DNA from: CAJCJE01 sp035948315
GTDB taxonomy: Bacteria; Actinomycetota; Actinomycetes; Mycobacteriales; Pseudonocardiaceae
NCBI GenBank assembly: GCA_035948315.1
Contig: DASZJG010000095.1
Location: 62,001 to 126,000 of the forward strand
Length of the DNA stretch: 64,000 nt
Direction: 5' to 3'
Positions 9,004-17,256 of the stretch are shown one piece after another (positions within the stretch are counted from its first letter, which is position 1; the number at the start of each line of letters is the position of its first letter). The translations under genes and the position numbers were made by a program. The notes beneath the pieces were generated by a model. It was not told the DNA's origin and searched no databases. It was given only the letters and a program-made list of their open reading frames with translations.

Positions 9004-9214
9004 GGAACCGAAGATATAGAGCGGATTCGCGCTCGTCTGCCGCTGAACGGATCTAGTCGGCTCAGCCGAGCGGACCGCCGGCAGGCCCTTCGAATCGTGC
9101 ACCTCTATCACGAGGCGGTATCGGTCCTGCGATCGGCTCCCGTTCCCTCGTCGGCCGCGGTCGCATATTGTCGTCCGACGGGCGCCATGGCTGAGATGGG
9201 GCGAGGAACGGCAC

Positions 9215-10327
9215 GTGAGCACGGCGGACTACTACCAGATGCTCGGCGTTACGCGGGATGCCTCGCGTTCGAGCATCAAGTCCGCGTACCGCGCCAAGGC
9301 GAGGGTCATCCATCCTGACCTCGGCGGCAACGCTGAGGCTTTCGCGGCGCTGCATGACGCCTACCAGGCGCTGGTCGATCCGGTGCGGCGGGCCGCGTAC
9401 GACCGGTCGTTGCGGTGGGGCACGCCGATGCCGACTCGCTCGGCGGGGGCGCGGCCGTCGGCGCCGGTGCGGCGCAGGACCGGGCGCACCGGACGTTTGC
9501 GAAACTTCGGCGAGGACAAGGACTTCGTGCCTCGGCGGCTCACCCTGGATCCGGCGACGTTGCCGTGGTGGGAGCACAACGGGCGGGTGCGCTATCTGGC
9601 GAGCTCCGGGCCGAGCCGGGAACAGGTGCTCGGCGCGCTCGGGGCCTGGTGCGCGCTGCTGTTGCTGGCCGCGCTGCTGCCGGTCGACTCGGTTCCGGTG
9701 CAGATCGTGTTGTGGACGCTGGTCGTGGCAGGCGCTGTCACCATTCAGCGGCTGGTGTGGCTCTACCTGCGCGCGCGCCGTGCGGAGCGCGCTTTCGTGC
9801 TGGAGACCAATGGGCGCAGCGAGTTCGGCCGACCGGGGGATGATCCGGAGCAGCTCGCCGAACGGCTGACCGCGCAGGCGATCGACGACTACCTGCTGCG
9901 ACTGCCGGGCGTCAAGGTGTTCCACGGCCTCACCCGACCCGGTTCGGTGTTCGCGGATGTCGATCACGCCGTGTTGCTCGGGCGACGGTTGGTGCTACTG
10001 GAGTCGCGGATGTGGCTGCCCGGCCACTACGAGGCCGACGCCGACGGCGCCGTCTACCGCAACGGGCACGTGTTCCACGGCGGGGCGGCGCATCTGCCGG
10101 ACGGGGTCGCGGACTACCGGCGGCTGCTGCCCGGGGTTCAGGTGCGCGGCGTGCTCGTCGTGCATCCGAGCCGGGTCGGCCTGTTGAGCACGGATGTCGA
10201 GGACGGGGTGGCGATCCCGCCGCTGACCGCCGAGGACTTCGTGCGGACGATCGGCGCATGGCTCGCCGAGGAGCCGCCGTCGGTCGATCGGGAGATCTTC
10301 CGCACCGTGCTCGGTCAGCTTGCGTAG
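9215..10327 (+). CDS. J-domain protein fused to two TM helices and a NERD-like nuclease domain
   Basis: A 370-aa fusion. Residues 4-66 are a J domain with the HPD tripeptide at 33-35, which stimulates DnaK ATPase. A basic linker (70-110) and two hydrophobic helices (about 138-157 and 160-185) follow. Residues about 215-345 match the NERD (nuclease-related) layout: KVFHGL, then FADVDHAVLLG (D248, D250), then LLESRMW (263-269), GHY and GGAAH. In PD-(D/E)xK-like folds the third element is ExK; here it is E263-S-R265, so activity is uncertain. GTG start at 9215 with GCGAGGA upstream. The domain order suggests a membrane-tethered co-chaperone acting next to a DNA/RNA-binding domain. Confidence 0.75.
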   Translation: MSTADYYQMLGVTRDASRSSIKSAYRAKARVIHPDLGGNAEAFAALHDAYQALVDPVRRAAYDRSLRWGTPMPTRSAGARPSAPVRRRTGRTGRLRNFGEDKDFVPRRLTLDPATLPWWEHNGRVRYLASSGPSREQVLGALGAWCALLLLAALLPVDSVPVQIVLWTLVVAGAVTIQRLVWLYLRARRAERAFVLETNGRSEFGRPGDDPEQLAERLTAQAIDDYLLRLPGVKVFHGLTRPGSVFADVDHAVLLGRRLVLLESRMWLPGHYEADADGAVYRNGHVFHGGAAHLPDGVADYRRLLPGVQVRGVLVVHPSRVGLLSTDVEDGVAIPPLTAEDFVRTIGAWLAEEPPSVDREIFRTVLGQLA

Positions 10328-10460
10328 TCAGGCAATTGACAGTTTGAAATTCTCGGTAAGAGTGCAATGTCAACTGTTGAGAGAAATAGTGGTACAGGTC
10401 TAAACCAAATTTCCGGGATAAGTAGCTACTCTTTGTAAACTATTTTCCCTTGCTACTACC
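10328..10460 (+). promoter_or_regulatory. AT-rich upstream region of double-HTH LuxR gene
   Basis: A 133-bp stretch clearly richer in A/T than its surroundings. It contains TTGACA at about 10338-10343 and its inverse TGTCAA at about 10367-10372, flanking a 23-bp centre. These could be a -35 element and/or a dyad operator. No ribosome-binding site is evident before the downstream GTG. Confidence 0.35.
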
Positions 10461-11438
10461 GTGCGACAGGCGGTCGTCATGGTGGACTTCGATGAAGCGG
10501 CGGGCGGGCGGGTACGCGCCGTCGTGCAGTACCGAAGACGGTTGCTGTTGGAGGCACTTGCCCAGTGGCTGGTTGCCACGCGCGGCTTCGCCGTGGTGGG
10601 TGTCACCGACAAGGTGGTTGAGCTGCCGCGATTATGCGAGCGCTGCCAGCCTGACATCGTTGTCCTCGAGGTCGACGCCGCCGGACCGGAACTGGTGGCG
10701 CTGCTCGCTCGGGTGCGCGCGGCGGCGGGATCCAAGCGACAGCAGGTGATCGGGCTCTACGAGAACGGTGATCCGAACGGACTAGCGCGCCGCTGTGACG
10801 GACAGGTGCAGCGGCTGGTCAGTGTCGGCGCCGGGCTTTCCGCGCTGCGCGCGGCATTGCGGGACACCGTCGCCGGTTCGCCTTCTGGCAACGGTTCAGT
10901 CGGCTTGACCAGCCGCGAACACGAGGTGCTGATCCTGGTCTGTGCCGGTTGTTCCGCCGTGCAGATCGGCAATGCGCTGGGCATCAGCGTGCACACCGTG
11001 GTCAATCATAAACGCAGGATTTTCTCGAAGTTGGGCGTGCAGAGTCGCGCGCAGGCGATGGCCGAGGTGACCCGGCTCGGTCTGGTCGACCGGGACAGCA
11101 TGCGATCCGCCTGGCTGCTCGCGGTCCGCTCGCCGCGTTCGCCGGTCACGCTGACCGGGCGGGAACGCGACATCCTCGCCTCGATCGCCTGCGGCCACAC
11201 GGTCCGGCAGACCGCGCAGGGGCTCGGTATCGCGATCAAGACGGTACAGAGCGAACAACGCCAACTGTTCTCCCGGCTCGGCGCGACGAACCGGGCCGAG
11301 GCGCTGGTCCTGGCCAGCGGACTCGGCCTGGTCGCGGACATCGTGCCGGCCGCGCGGACGGCGGCCGATTCTCCCAACGGGGCGCGGACGGAGTCCGCTC
11401 CCCGTCAAGGGTGCGCGGACGGAGCCCGATCCCCCTAA
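10461..11438 (+). CDS. transcriptional regulator with two LuxR-type HTH domains
   Basis: A 325-aa protein. Residues 1-140 look like a degenerate receiver domain (QPDIVVLEVDA has Glu where the phospho-acceptor Asp usually sits). Two complete GerE/LuxR helix-turn-helix modules follow: residues about 151-205 (LTSREHEVLILVCAG, HTVVNHKRRIFSKLG) and about 229-285 (LTGRERDILASIACG, KTVQSEQRQLFSRLG). Tandem LuxR HTHs in one chain are unusual. The C-terminal 30 residues are encoded by a 30-bp tandem repeat. Leucine 58 is a TTA codon (10632-10634). The start is uncertain: GTG 10461 or ATG 10479; neither has a strong ribosome-binding site. Confidence 0.75.
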   Translation: MRQAVVMVDFDEAAGGRVRAVVQYRRRLLLEALAQWLVATRGFAVVGVTDKVVELPRLCERCQPDIVVLEVDAAGPELVALLARVRAAAGSKRQQVIGLYENGDPNGLARRCDGQVQRLVSVGAGLSALRAALRDTVAGSPSGNGSVGLTSREHEVLILVCAGCSAVQIGNALGISVHTVVNHKRRIFSKLGVQSRAQAMAEVTRLGLVDRDSMRSAWLLAVRSPRSPVTLTGRERDILASIACGHTVRQTAQGLGIAIKTVQSEQRQLFSRLGATNRAEALVLASGLGLVADIVPAARTAADSPNGARTESAPRQGCADGARSP

Positions 11439-11442
11439 GGGG
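11352..11442 (+). repeat. three tandem ~30-bp repeats at the 3' end of the LuxR gene
   Basis: Units start at 11352, 11382 and 11413 and all begin GCGCGGACGG; their ends share a C-run followed by AAGGG or ACGGG. The first spacing is exactly 30 bp, which keeps the reading frame and gives the peptide repeat ARTAADSPNG / ARTESAPRQG / CADGARSP. A related single copy lies inside a response-regulator gene at 33794-33823, so this is a dispersed family. Confidence 0.7.
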
Positions 11443-11639
11443 TTCGTGTCGGCCTAGGGGATTCGCGTCATGTTCTCCGCGAGATCTTCACCCTAGCTTT
11501 GTTCCAGCCGGCGTCGACGTGAGGAGGCGATGCCGCGACTTTTCCGCGACACCAAAGGATTCGTGTCCGGACAATACGACAAGTCCCAAGCCTCTCCAGC
11601 AGAGGACCCTGCAAACCTGCATCGAGAGCGTAGACACCC

Positions 11640-13349
11640 ATGGCCCTCAACGATTTCATCAACCACAAGATCAGTCGCCGCAACGCTCTGCGCGCCGGCT
11701 TCGGCATTGTCGCCGCGACCCAGTTGGCTCTGATCGAACAAGCGGCCTTCACCCCCAACCGAGCCGCGGCGAGCCCGGCCATCCCGGCCACCAACTCGGG
11801 CCCGTTCCCGATCATCCAGTTCGACATCGGCAACTTCATCAACGCCCCGGCGACGTTCAACGACGGCGCCGGCAATGTGGTGGCACAGTTCGGCCCGACA
11901 TTCACCTATTTCGTGCCCGCGGTGCTCAGCCGGTGCCCGACCAACACGGACCGGCGAGTGCTCAACGATGCGCTGAGCACGATCGAGGAGTTCTACGATT
12001 TCAGCCCCAGTGGCATCTTCGTGTTCGTCTCCTACAGTGTTCGCTACTTCAACCGGCTGCCTGGCGGCATCAACGGAGGGCTTGTCCAGGAGTTCATGCC
12101 GCAGTTGCGTAATGGCGTGAACCCGGACGGCACCACCAACGCGCTCGCCCGTTCGGTGGCGATGCCCACCGACGTCGTGGGAGGTCTGGTCGGCGGACCG
12201 GGCGCGCCGGTGCCGAACGTGACCAAGGATCGCTTCAACGTCAACCTGGCGCTGGAGAACAACGACGTGTTGTTCCAGATGCGCAGCGACTCGATCAGCA
12301 ACCTCAACGACGTGCTCGGCTGGCTGAAGGGCAGCAACCAACTGGCAGGCTTCAACATCGCGTCGCCTGCCTTCAACGGGCTGCTCGCGTTCCAGAGCAC
12401 CCGGGTGCAGTTCATGCAGCAGGGCATGCCACGACAGGTGGCCGACGAGAACAGCTTCGAGTTCGCCCCCCGCGTCAACCCGGATTCCCCGATGTGGATG
12501 GGTTTCGCCGACCAGCAGGTCGACTCCAGCGGCCCCGCCCAGATCTGCACCTTCGCCGGCAACAACTCCGCCAACGTGACCAACGCGACCCAGGGCGACT
12601 ACTTCGGACAGGGCTCGATCCAGCACTTCTCGCACGTCATTCTCGACCTGTTCCAGTTCTACTCGCTGCCGAACCAGGATCCCCGGCACTCCGACGGCGA
12701 AGCCGCCAGCGAGCGGCTGATGTACATGTTCCGGGCCAACCAACCCGGCACGGCAACGGGCCTGCCCTCGCCGTTCAACGCAGCCGACCCGTTCACCAAC
12801 GGCGGCTGTCCCGCGTTCGTCAACAACGTCTTCGAAAGCGCCGACGACGCGCTCATCGCGGCGACGGATGCCGGCGGACTGTTCAACGCCTCCGATCCGC
12901 CCTCGGTACAACGAACGGAGACCTTCACCGGCCTGCCGCGCATCGGCCACGAATCCGCCCTACAGCGGTCATCGCGGGCCGCCGACGGCACCCCGATGCA
13001 CATCCGGATGGACGGACCGGGCTTCAGCGGCATGGACGTCCCGTCCTTCCAGACCTTCCCCACCGGCGGCACGACCGTGCCCGCGGGCACCAACCAACCC
13101 AAACTCCAGTTCATCATCTTCGTGCCCACCGCCGAGTTCTTCCGGCAGATGCGCGGTAACGCGGCCGCACAGGATCTCCAGGTGCAACACAAAGTCGACC
13201 CCGACGACAATGGGCTTGAACGGTTCATCACCACGACCAGGCGGCAGAATTTCCTTGTGCCACCGCGACCTGTTCGTGCTTTCCCCCTGGTCGAGTTCGT
13301 CGGCTCGGCCGCGTCGCCGGTTCCGTCCGACCCGCCCGGCGCGGGCTGA
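11640..13349 (+). CDS. Tat-exported conserved protein (DUF7405-like, distant DyP resemblance)
   Basis: A 569-aa exported protein. The N-terminus has a twin-arginine signal (SRRNALRAGFG, then a hydrophobic stretch, cleavage near AAASPA at about 45). The mature part contains 'ENDVLFQMRSDS'-type strands, 'GDYFGQGSIQHFSHVILDLFQFY' helices and 'DPRHSDGEAASERLMYMFRAN'. Tat export of a folded protein with conserved histidines suggests a cofactor enzyme; similarity to Dyp-type peroxidases is weak and the GxxDG motif is not seen, so I do not call a peroxidase. ATG at 11640 has only a poor ribosome-binding site. It stands alone, with a convergent NYN-domain gene downstream. Confidence 0.65.
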   Translation: MALNDFINHKISRRNALRAGFGIVAATQLALIEQAAFTPNRAAASPAIPATNSGPFPIIQFDIGNFINAPATFNDGAGNVVAQFGPTFTYFVPAVLSRCPTNTDRRVLNDALSTIEEFYDFSPSGIFVFVSYSVRYFNRLPGGINGGLVQEFMPQLRNGVNPDGTTNALARSVAMPTDVVGGLVGGPGAPVPNVTKDRFNVNLALENNDVLFQMRSDSISNLNDVLGWLKGSNQLAGFNIASPAFNGLLAFQSTRVQFMQQGMPRQVADENSFEFAPRVNPDSPMWMGFADQQVDSSGPAQICTFAGNNSANVTNATQGDYFGQGSIQHFSHVILDLFQFYSLPNQDPRHSDGEAASERLMYMFRANQPGTATGLPSPFNAADPFTNGGCPAFVNNVFESADDALIAATDAGGLFNASDPPSVQRTETFTGLPRIGHESALQRSSRAADGTPMHIRMDGPGFSGMDVPSFQTFPTGGTTVPAGTNQPKLQFIIFVPTAEFFRQMRGNAAAQDLQVQHKVDPDDNGLERFITTTRRQNFLVPPRPVRAFPLVEFVGSAASPVPSDPPGAG

Positions 13350-13369
13350 AGACATATCCCAGTAGTTGA

Positions 13370-13768
13370 TCAGCGGCGCACTGTGCGCGGGCCGAGTACG
13401 TCCGCGCCCAGTGCGTCGACCCGTCCGCGCAGTTCGCGATCCGCGGTCACCACCGCGCACGGCCGGTCCGCGCCCTCGGTGCGCACCAGGTCGACCATGG
13501 CGTCGTCGCCCGATCCGGCCGCGGCGACCACCCGCACCGTCGCCGACCCGGCCACGCCCTTCGCCCGGCCCTCCACCACCAGCACGACCTCCAGCGGCGG
13601 CTCGTGCGGCCACTCGGGCAGGCCGTGCTCGGACAGTGGCGCAATGGTGTCGCGCAGCCGCTCGGTCGCGCCCGCCCGGTCCCGCCACCAGCCATCGGGC
13701 ACCGAGCCGACCACGTTGGCCGCGTCCACGATCAGCAGCGGCGGTTTCGGCTCGCCCACGTCGGTCAT
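13370..13768 (-). CDS. YacP-like NYN-domain protein (putative RNA endonuclease)
   Basis: A 132-aa protein with the NYN/PIN-like layout: LLIVDAANVVGS at the N-terminus (first acidic residue on strand 1), 'DRAGATERLRDTIAPL' helix, 'GSGDDAMVDLV' (second acidic cluster) and 'CAVVTADRELRGRVDALGADVLGP' near the end. YacP/Rae1 proteins cleave ribosome-associated mRNA in Firmicutes; actinobacterial members are often called NTP pyrophosphohydrolase-like. The start at 13766-13768 begins the conserved region. It is divergent from the MFS transporter, with 82 bp between them. Confidence 0.7.
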   Translation of the reverse strand: MTDVGEPKPPLLIVDAANVVGSVPDGWWRDRAGATERLRDTIAPLSEHGLPEWPHEPPLEVVLVVEGRAKGVAGSATVRVVAAAGSGDDAMVDLVRTEGADRPCAVVTADRELRGRVDALGADVLGPRTVRR

Positions 13769-13850
13769 CCCGGGCAATGTATACGAAAGGAAGCTTCTGG
13801 GTACCGAAGTGTCGACAGGACGAGCCTTTCGAGGGAAATCAGGTGGTGGC

Positions 13851-15221
13851 ATGGCAGGGACCGGCGAGCCGACGGCGTCCGAACTGACCCCGCACGCGCG
13901 GTCCTTCCTGCGCAGGATGACCGCGGCCACCGGCGGTGGCATGTTCATCGACGGGTTCGTGTTCGCCACCTTCGCCGCCGCGCTGGCCGGCCGCGCGCAC
14001 GACGCCCTGCACGTCAGCTCGCTGTGGGAGTCGCTGATCTCGGCGTCGGTGCTGATCGGCACCTTCTTCGGCGGCCTGTTCCTCGGCTACCTGACCGACA
14101 AGATCGGGCGACGGCCGATGTTCACCATCGACCTGTCGGTGTTCCTCGGCTGCGCGGTGCTGCTGTTCTTCGTGGTGTCCGCCTGGCAGGTGTTCGCGCT
14201 CGGCCTGGTCATGGGCCTTGCGGTCGGCGCCGACTACTCCATCGGCTCGCCGCTGCTCGGCGAGTTCGCGCAGGCCAAGACCAGGGGCAACTTCCTCGGC
14301 CTGCTGGAGATCGCCTGGAACGTCGGCTACGTGATCGCGTACCTGATCGGCTACCTGATCAACTCCTACGCGCCCGGTTCATGGCGGTTCATCCTGATCG
14401 CCAGCGCGGTGCCGGCGATCATCTGCCTGATCATGCGACACGGCCTGCCCGAGTCGCCGCGCTGGCTGATCGCCAAGGGCCGCCGCGACGAGGCGCTGGC
14501 CATCCTGCGCACCAGCATGGACACCGACGACCTCGGCGACCTGGAGCAGGAGGAGCGCATCGAGACCCGCTGGGGCCTGCTGTTCTCCAAGGAGTACCTG
14601 CGCAGGACGGTGTTCGCGTGCACGTTCTGGAGCGCGATCGTGATGCCCTACTTCGCGCTCACGTTCTTCCAACCGGACATCCTGCGCGCCATCGGCCTTG
14701 GCAACTCCTCGCTGCTGGGCGCGTTGCTCGGCACCATCATCGCGCTGGTCGGCGCCACCATCGGCTGGTACCTGGTGGACCGGGTCGGGCGGCGCAAGAT
14801 CCTGATCCCGCCGATGTTCGGCTGCGCGGTGTTCCTGCTGATCGCGGCCGCCTACGTGCACCTGCCGACGGTGATCGGCGCGATCGCGTTCTTCGGCTAC
14901 CTGTTCTCCTACGGGATCATGTCGATCCTGCCGGGGATCTACCCGGAGGAGGTCTTCCCGAGTTCGGTGCGGGCCTCCGGGGTCGGCGTGTCGACCGCGG
15001 CGAGCCGGCTCGCCGCCGCCTTCGGCACGTTCCTGCTGCCGACCGTGCAGAGCGCGCTCGGCACGCCCTGGGTGCTGATCATCATGGCCATCGTCTCGCT
15101 GATCGGCGGCGTCACGTCCTACTACTGGGCGCCGGAGACCAACGGCAAGCCGCTCACCGCGACCTCGCAGCTGATCGATCCGCACACCTACCGCCGTCGA
15201 CCGTCCACAATGGCCGCGTGA
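13851..15221 (+). CDS. MFS transporter, sugar porter-like
   Basis: A 456-aa protein with 12 predicted membrane helices. Family motifs are intact: LGYLTDKIGRRPMF (loop 2-3), PESPRWLIAKGR (after helix 6, characteristic of the sugar-porter family) and GWYLVDRVGRRKI (loop 8-9). It probably moves a sugar or small organic acid with protons; the direction and substrate cannot be read. ATG at 13851 follows AGGTGGTGG. The gene ends at a strong bidirectional hairpin shared with the convergent neighbour. Confidence 0.9.
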   Translation: MAGTGEPTASELTPHARSFLRRMTAATGGGMFIDGFVFATFAAALAGRAHDALHVSSLWESLISASVLIGTFFGGLFLGYLTDKIGRRPMFTIDLSVFLGCAVLLFFVVSAWQVFALGLVMGLAVGADYSIGSPLLGEFAQAKTRGNFLGLLEIAWNVGYVIAYLIGYLINSYAPGSWRFILIASAVPAIICLIMRHGLPESPRWLIAKGRRDEALAILRTSMDTDDLGDLEQEERIETRWGLLFSKEYLRRTVFACTFWSAIVMPYFALTFFQPDILRAIGLGNSSLLGALLGTIIALVGATIGWYLVDRVGRRKILIPPMFGCAVFLLIAAAYVHLPTVIGAIAFFGYLFSYGIMSILPGIYPEEVFPSSVRASGVGVSTAASRLAAAFGTFLLPTVQSALGTPWVLIIMAIVSLIGGVTSYYWAPETNGKPLTATSQLIDPHTYRRRPSTMAA

Positions 15222-15233
15222 CGGCGGTAGGTG
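15185..15233. terminator. bidirectional hairpin between convergent genes
   Basis: A perfect 14-bp inverted repeat: CACCTACCGCCGTC (15185-15198) and GACGGCGGTAGGTG (15220-15233), with a 21-base loop. It overlaps the last codons of the MFS gene and lies just before the stop of the convergent gene at 15241. There is no T-run, as is common in actinomycete terminators. Confidence 0.65.
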
Positions 15234-15240
15234 CTCGGCG

Positions 15241-16542
15241 TCAGAACCTCGGGGTGGAGAAGGTCGCGGAGATGGTCACGCCCGCCTTGTCGGTCTTCAG
15301 GTGCACCGGATCGGCGATGTGCAGCAGCTTGTCGCAGCCCAGGTTGGTGAACGAGCCGGCCAGCCGCTGGGCGAGGAAGGTGAACAGGTTGTTGCCCGCC
15401 GCCGGGTCCGGCGAGGGCGCGGCGCTGGTCATCGCCTTGTCCAGCTGGGTGCGCTTGATGCCGATGGTCAGCAGATCGCGGCAGTACTGGCTGGGCCACT
15501 CGCCCGCCGTGCCCACCGGCAGCTGGTCGACACCGCTGCGGTAGAGATTGGTCTTCGCCGTGCTGTACGAGCCGTTGACCTCGGTCATCGGGTCGTTCAA
15601 CGGCACCAGCGCGGCCGGTGCGCCCTGGCGGGCCGCGGCGAACAGCTCGTCGAGGGCCAGCGAGGACACCTTGCTGCCCGGGTTGGTCAGGTCGGGCACG
15701 GTGAAGGGCCGGCAGCCCAGCGCCGGATCCACGAACTGATCCAGCAGCAGGTTGTCGCTGCCGTTGACCAGGGTCTGCGCGTTGGTCAGTTTTGCCGCGT
15801 TCGCGGTGGTGTTCTGCGCGATGCGCCCGTCCGGCATGACCAGGTAGCTCGTGTTGACGTTGTCGCTCTGGTCCTGGTCGACCAGGCCGAAATCACGCGT
15901 CGTCATGCATGGCTTGCCGTCTTTGGCGGTGCCGAGCTGCGGCACGGTCAGTTTGCCCTGCGAAATCGCCTTGTTCGCGGCGGTGAAAAACGTTTGTCCG
16001 TTGCAATTGGCGACCTGACTGAACAGCGATCCGCGCAGGCCGTTCACGCATTGTGCGGCCCCGGATCCACCCAACGTGAGATTGTTCCCGTTGAACCCGA
16101 ACCACAGTCCGACGACCGCGCCGTTCGGCAGTTTCGGCGCGCTGGGCGTGACGGCGGCCCTGGATCGGCCGTCGATGATCAGCGGCCGGTACACCGACAG
16201 CGCGCCGGTGGCCGGATCGAGGATCGTGGCCTCCACGAACGCGGACTGAGCGGTGTTGGCCTCGTGGCACCGGCCTGCGGAATTCTTGGTCGCGGAGAGC
16301 TGGTACGGGGTGGCGAGCCCGGTCGCGGTCAGGGGGTTCGCCGGTACGACGAGCGTGCAGTCCGGGTTCGGAACAGCGTCGGCAGCCGCTGATCCGGCAG
16401 CGCCGGCATTGCGCAGGGTGAACACCGCGGCGACCGTCGCGACGATCGCGAGCGGCAGTCCGATCGCGACGATGAGCTTGGCCTTGTTGCGGCGTCGCTG
16501 GTCGGTCACCCGGTGAAAATCGGATATGTCTCGCAGCGTCAT
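15241..16542 (-). CDS. membrane-anchored extracytoplasmic protein of unknown function
   Basis: A 433-aa protein with a cytoplasmic basic N-terminus (DQRRRNKAK), one membrane helix (residues about 22-45, LIVAIGLPLAIVATVAAVF) and a large external part. That part has several cysteines (PDCTLVV, GRCHEAN, AQCVNGL, ANCNGQ, GKPCMTT, LGCRPF, QYCRDLL, LGCDKLL) that could form four disulfides. No enzyme motif is recognised. It faces the MFS gene tail to tail across a hairpin. The start at 16542 immediately precedes the basic/TM segment. Confidence 0.65.
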   Translation of the reverse strand: MTLRDISDFHRVTDQRRRNKAKLIVAIGLPLAIVATVAAVFTLRNAGAAGSAAADAVPNPDCTLVVPANPLTATGLATPYQLSATKNSAGRCHEANTAQSAFVEATILDPATGALSVYRPLIIDGRSRAAVTPSAPKLPNGAVVGLWFGFNGNNLTLGGSGAAQCVNGLRGSLFSQVANCNGQTFFTAANKAISQGKLTVPQLGTAKDGKPCMTTRDFGLVDQDQSDNVNTSYLVMPDGRIAQNTTANAAKLTNAQTLVNGSDNLLLDQFVDPALGCRPFTVPDLTNPGSKVSSLALDELFAAARQGAPAALVPLNDPMTEVNGSYSTAKTNLYRSGVDQLPVGTAGEWPSQYCRDLLTIGIKRTQLDKAMTSAAPSPDPAAGNNLFTFLAQRLAGSFTNLGCDKLLHIADPVHLKTDKAGVTISATFSTPRF

Positions 16543-16705
16543 GTTTTACATTTCTGTTGGGTCGAAATAATCTTGCGCCGAACGGGCGCTTTGGTACGGC
16601 ATATGGACTATTTCTGTCTGATCTCGTTTAGATCACGGCTCGGAAACCTAGCACAGCAGCCCGTGGCCGGTAACCCCCGATTCCGAACATGGCTCGCCAC
16701 GCGAT

Positions 16706-16729
16706 GTGCCACGAAAAGTGCCACGAAAC
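16706..16729 (+). repeat. 12-bp tandem direct repeat upstream of YciI gene
   Basis: GTGCCACGAAAA (16706-16717) is followed directly by GTGCCACGAAAC (16718-16729). It lies in the 298-bp gap 16543-16840 between the divergent membrane protein and YciI-like genes; tandem half-sites of this length often bind regulators. Nothing else in this gap is recognisable apart from an A/T-rich stretch around 16540-16620. Confidence 0.45.
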
Positions 16730-16840
16730 AAGGTTCGCAGCCGTGTCGATTCGACCTGACATAGTTCGACGTGCAGGTGAGCGCCGGTCAACGCGCCCGG
16801 ACGACCGGGCCCCCGGCCGCTGACGACACAGGGAGAGACC

Positions 16841-17209
16841 ATGCGTTTTCTGCTGATGCACCGCCTCGACGAGAGCCTGCCGGAGGCCTGGAACCCGAGC
16901 CCCGAGTTCATCGAGAAGATGGGCGCGTTCATGCAGGAGTCCGTGGCCAACGGCACGCTGATCACGGGCGAGGGTGTGCACAAATCCGAGAAGGGCGCCA
17001 TGGTGCGCAAGGAGCGCGGCGGTCCGGCCAGCGCGACGGACGGGCCGTTCACCGAGGCCAAGGAGGTCATCGGCGGGTTCGCCCTGATCAACGCGAAGGA
17101 CCGGGCCGAGGCGGTCGCCTTCGCCCAGCGCTACGCCGACCTCTTTCCCGAGGTCTCGGTCGAGGTGCGCCAGGTCGTCGAGTTCGACGAGCTCCCCACA
17201 CCGGCCTGA
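16841..17209 (+). CDS. YciI-like (DGPF domain) protein
   Basis: A 122-aa protein of the YCII/DGPF family, a dimeric ferredoxin-like fold. The signature ATDGPFTEAKEVIGGFALI lies at about residues 66-84; MRFLLMHRLDE opens the fold. In many actinobacteria such proteins are encoded next to ECF41/SigJ-like sigma factors or stand alone; here no sigma factor is adjacent. ATG at 16841 follows AGGGAGAG. Its chemical role is unknown. Confidence 0.85.
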   Translation: MRFLLMHRLDESLPEAWNPSPEFIEKMGAFMQESVANGTLITGEGVHKSEKGAMVRKERGGPASATDGPFTEAKEVIGGFALINAKDRAEAVAFAQRYADLFPEVSVEVRQVVEFDELPTPA

Positions 17210-17217
17210 CCGGTCGG

Positions 17218-17251
17218 CTCCGCTCGCGCCGGAGGGCCGGCGCGAGCGGAG
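17218..17251. terminator. strong bidirectional hairpin
   Basis: A perfect 15-bp stem: CTCCGCTCGCGCCGG (17218-17232) and CCGGCGCGAGCGGAG (17237-17251) with a 4-base loop AGGG. It separates the convergent YciI-like and S53 protease genes. Confidence 0.8.
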
Positions 17252-17256
17252 TGCGC

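Noticed and set aside
11640..13349. Dyp-type peroxidase
   Set aside because: Tat export and size fit, but the GxxDG motif and distal heme histidine context were not found.
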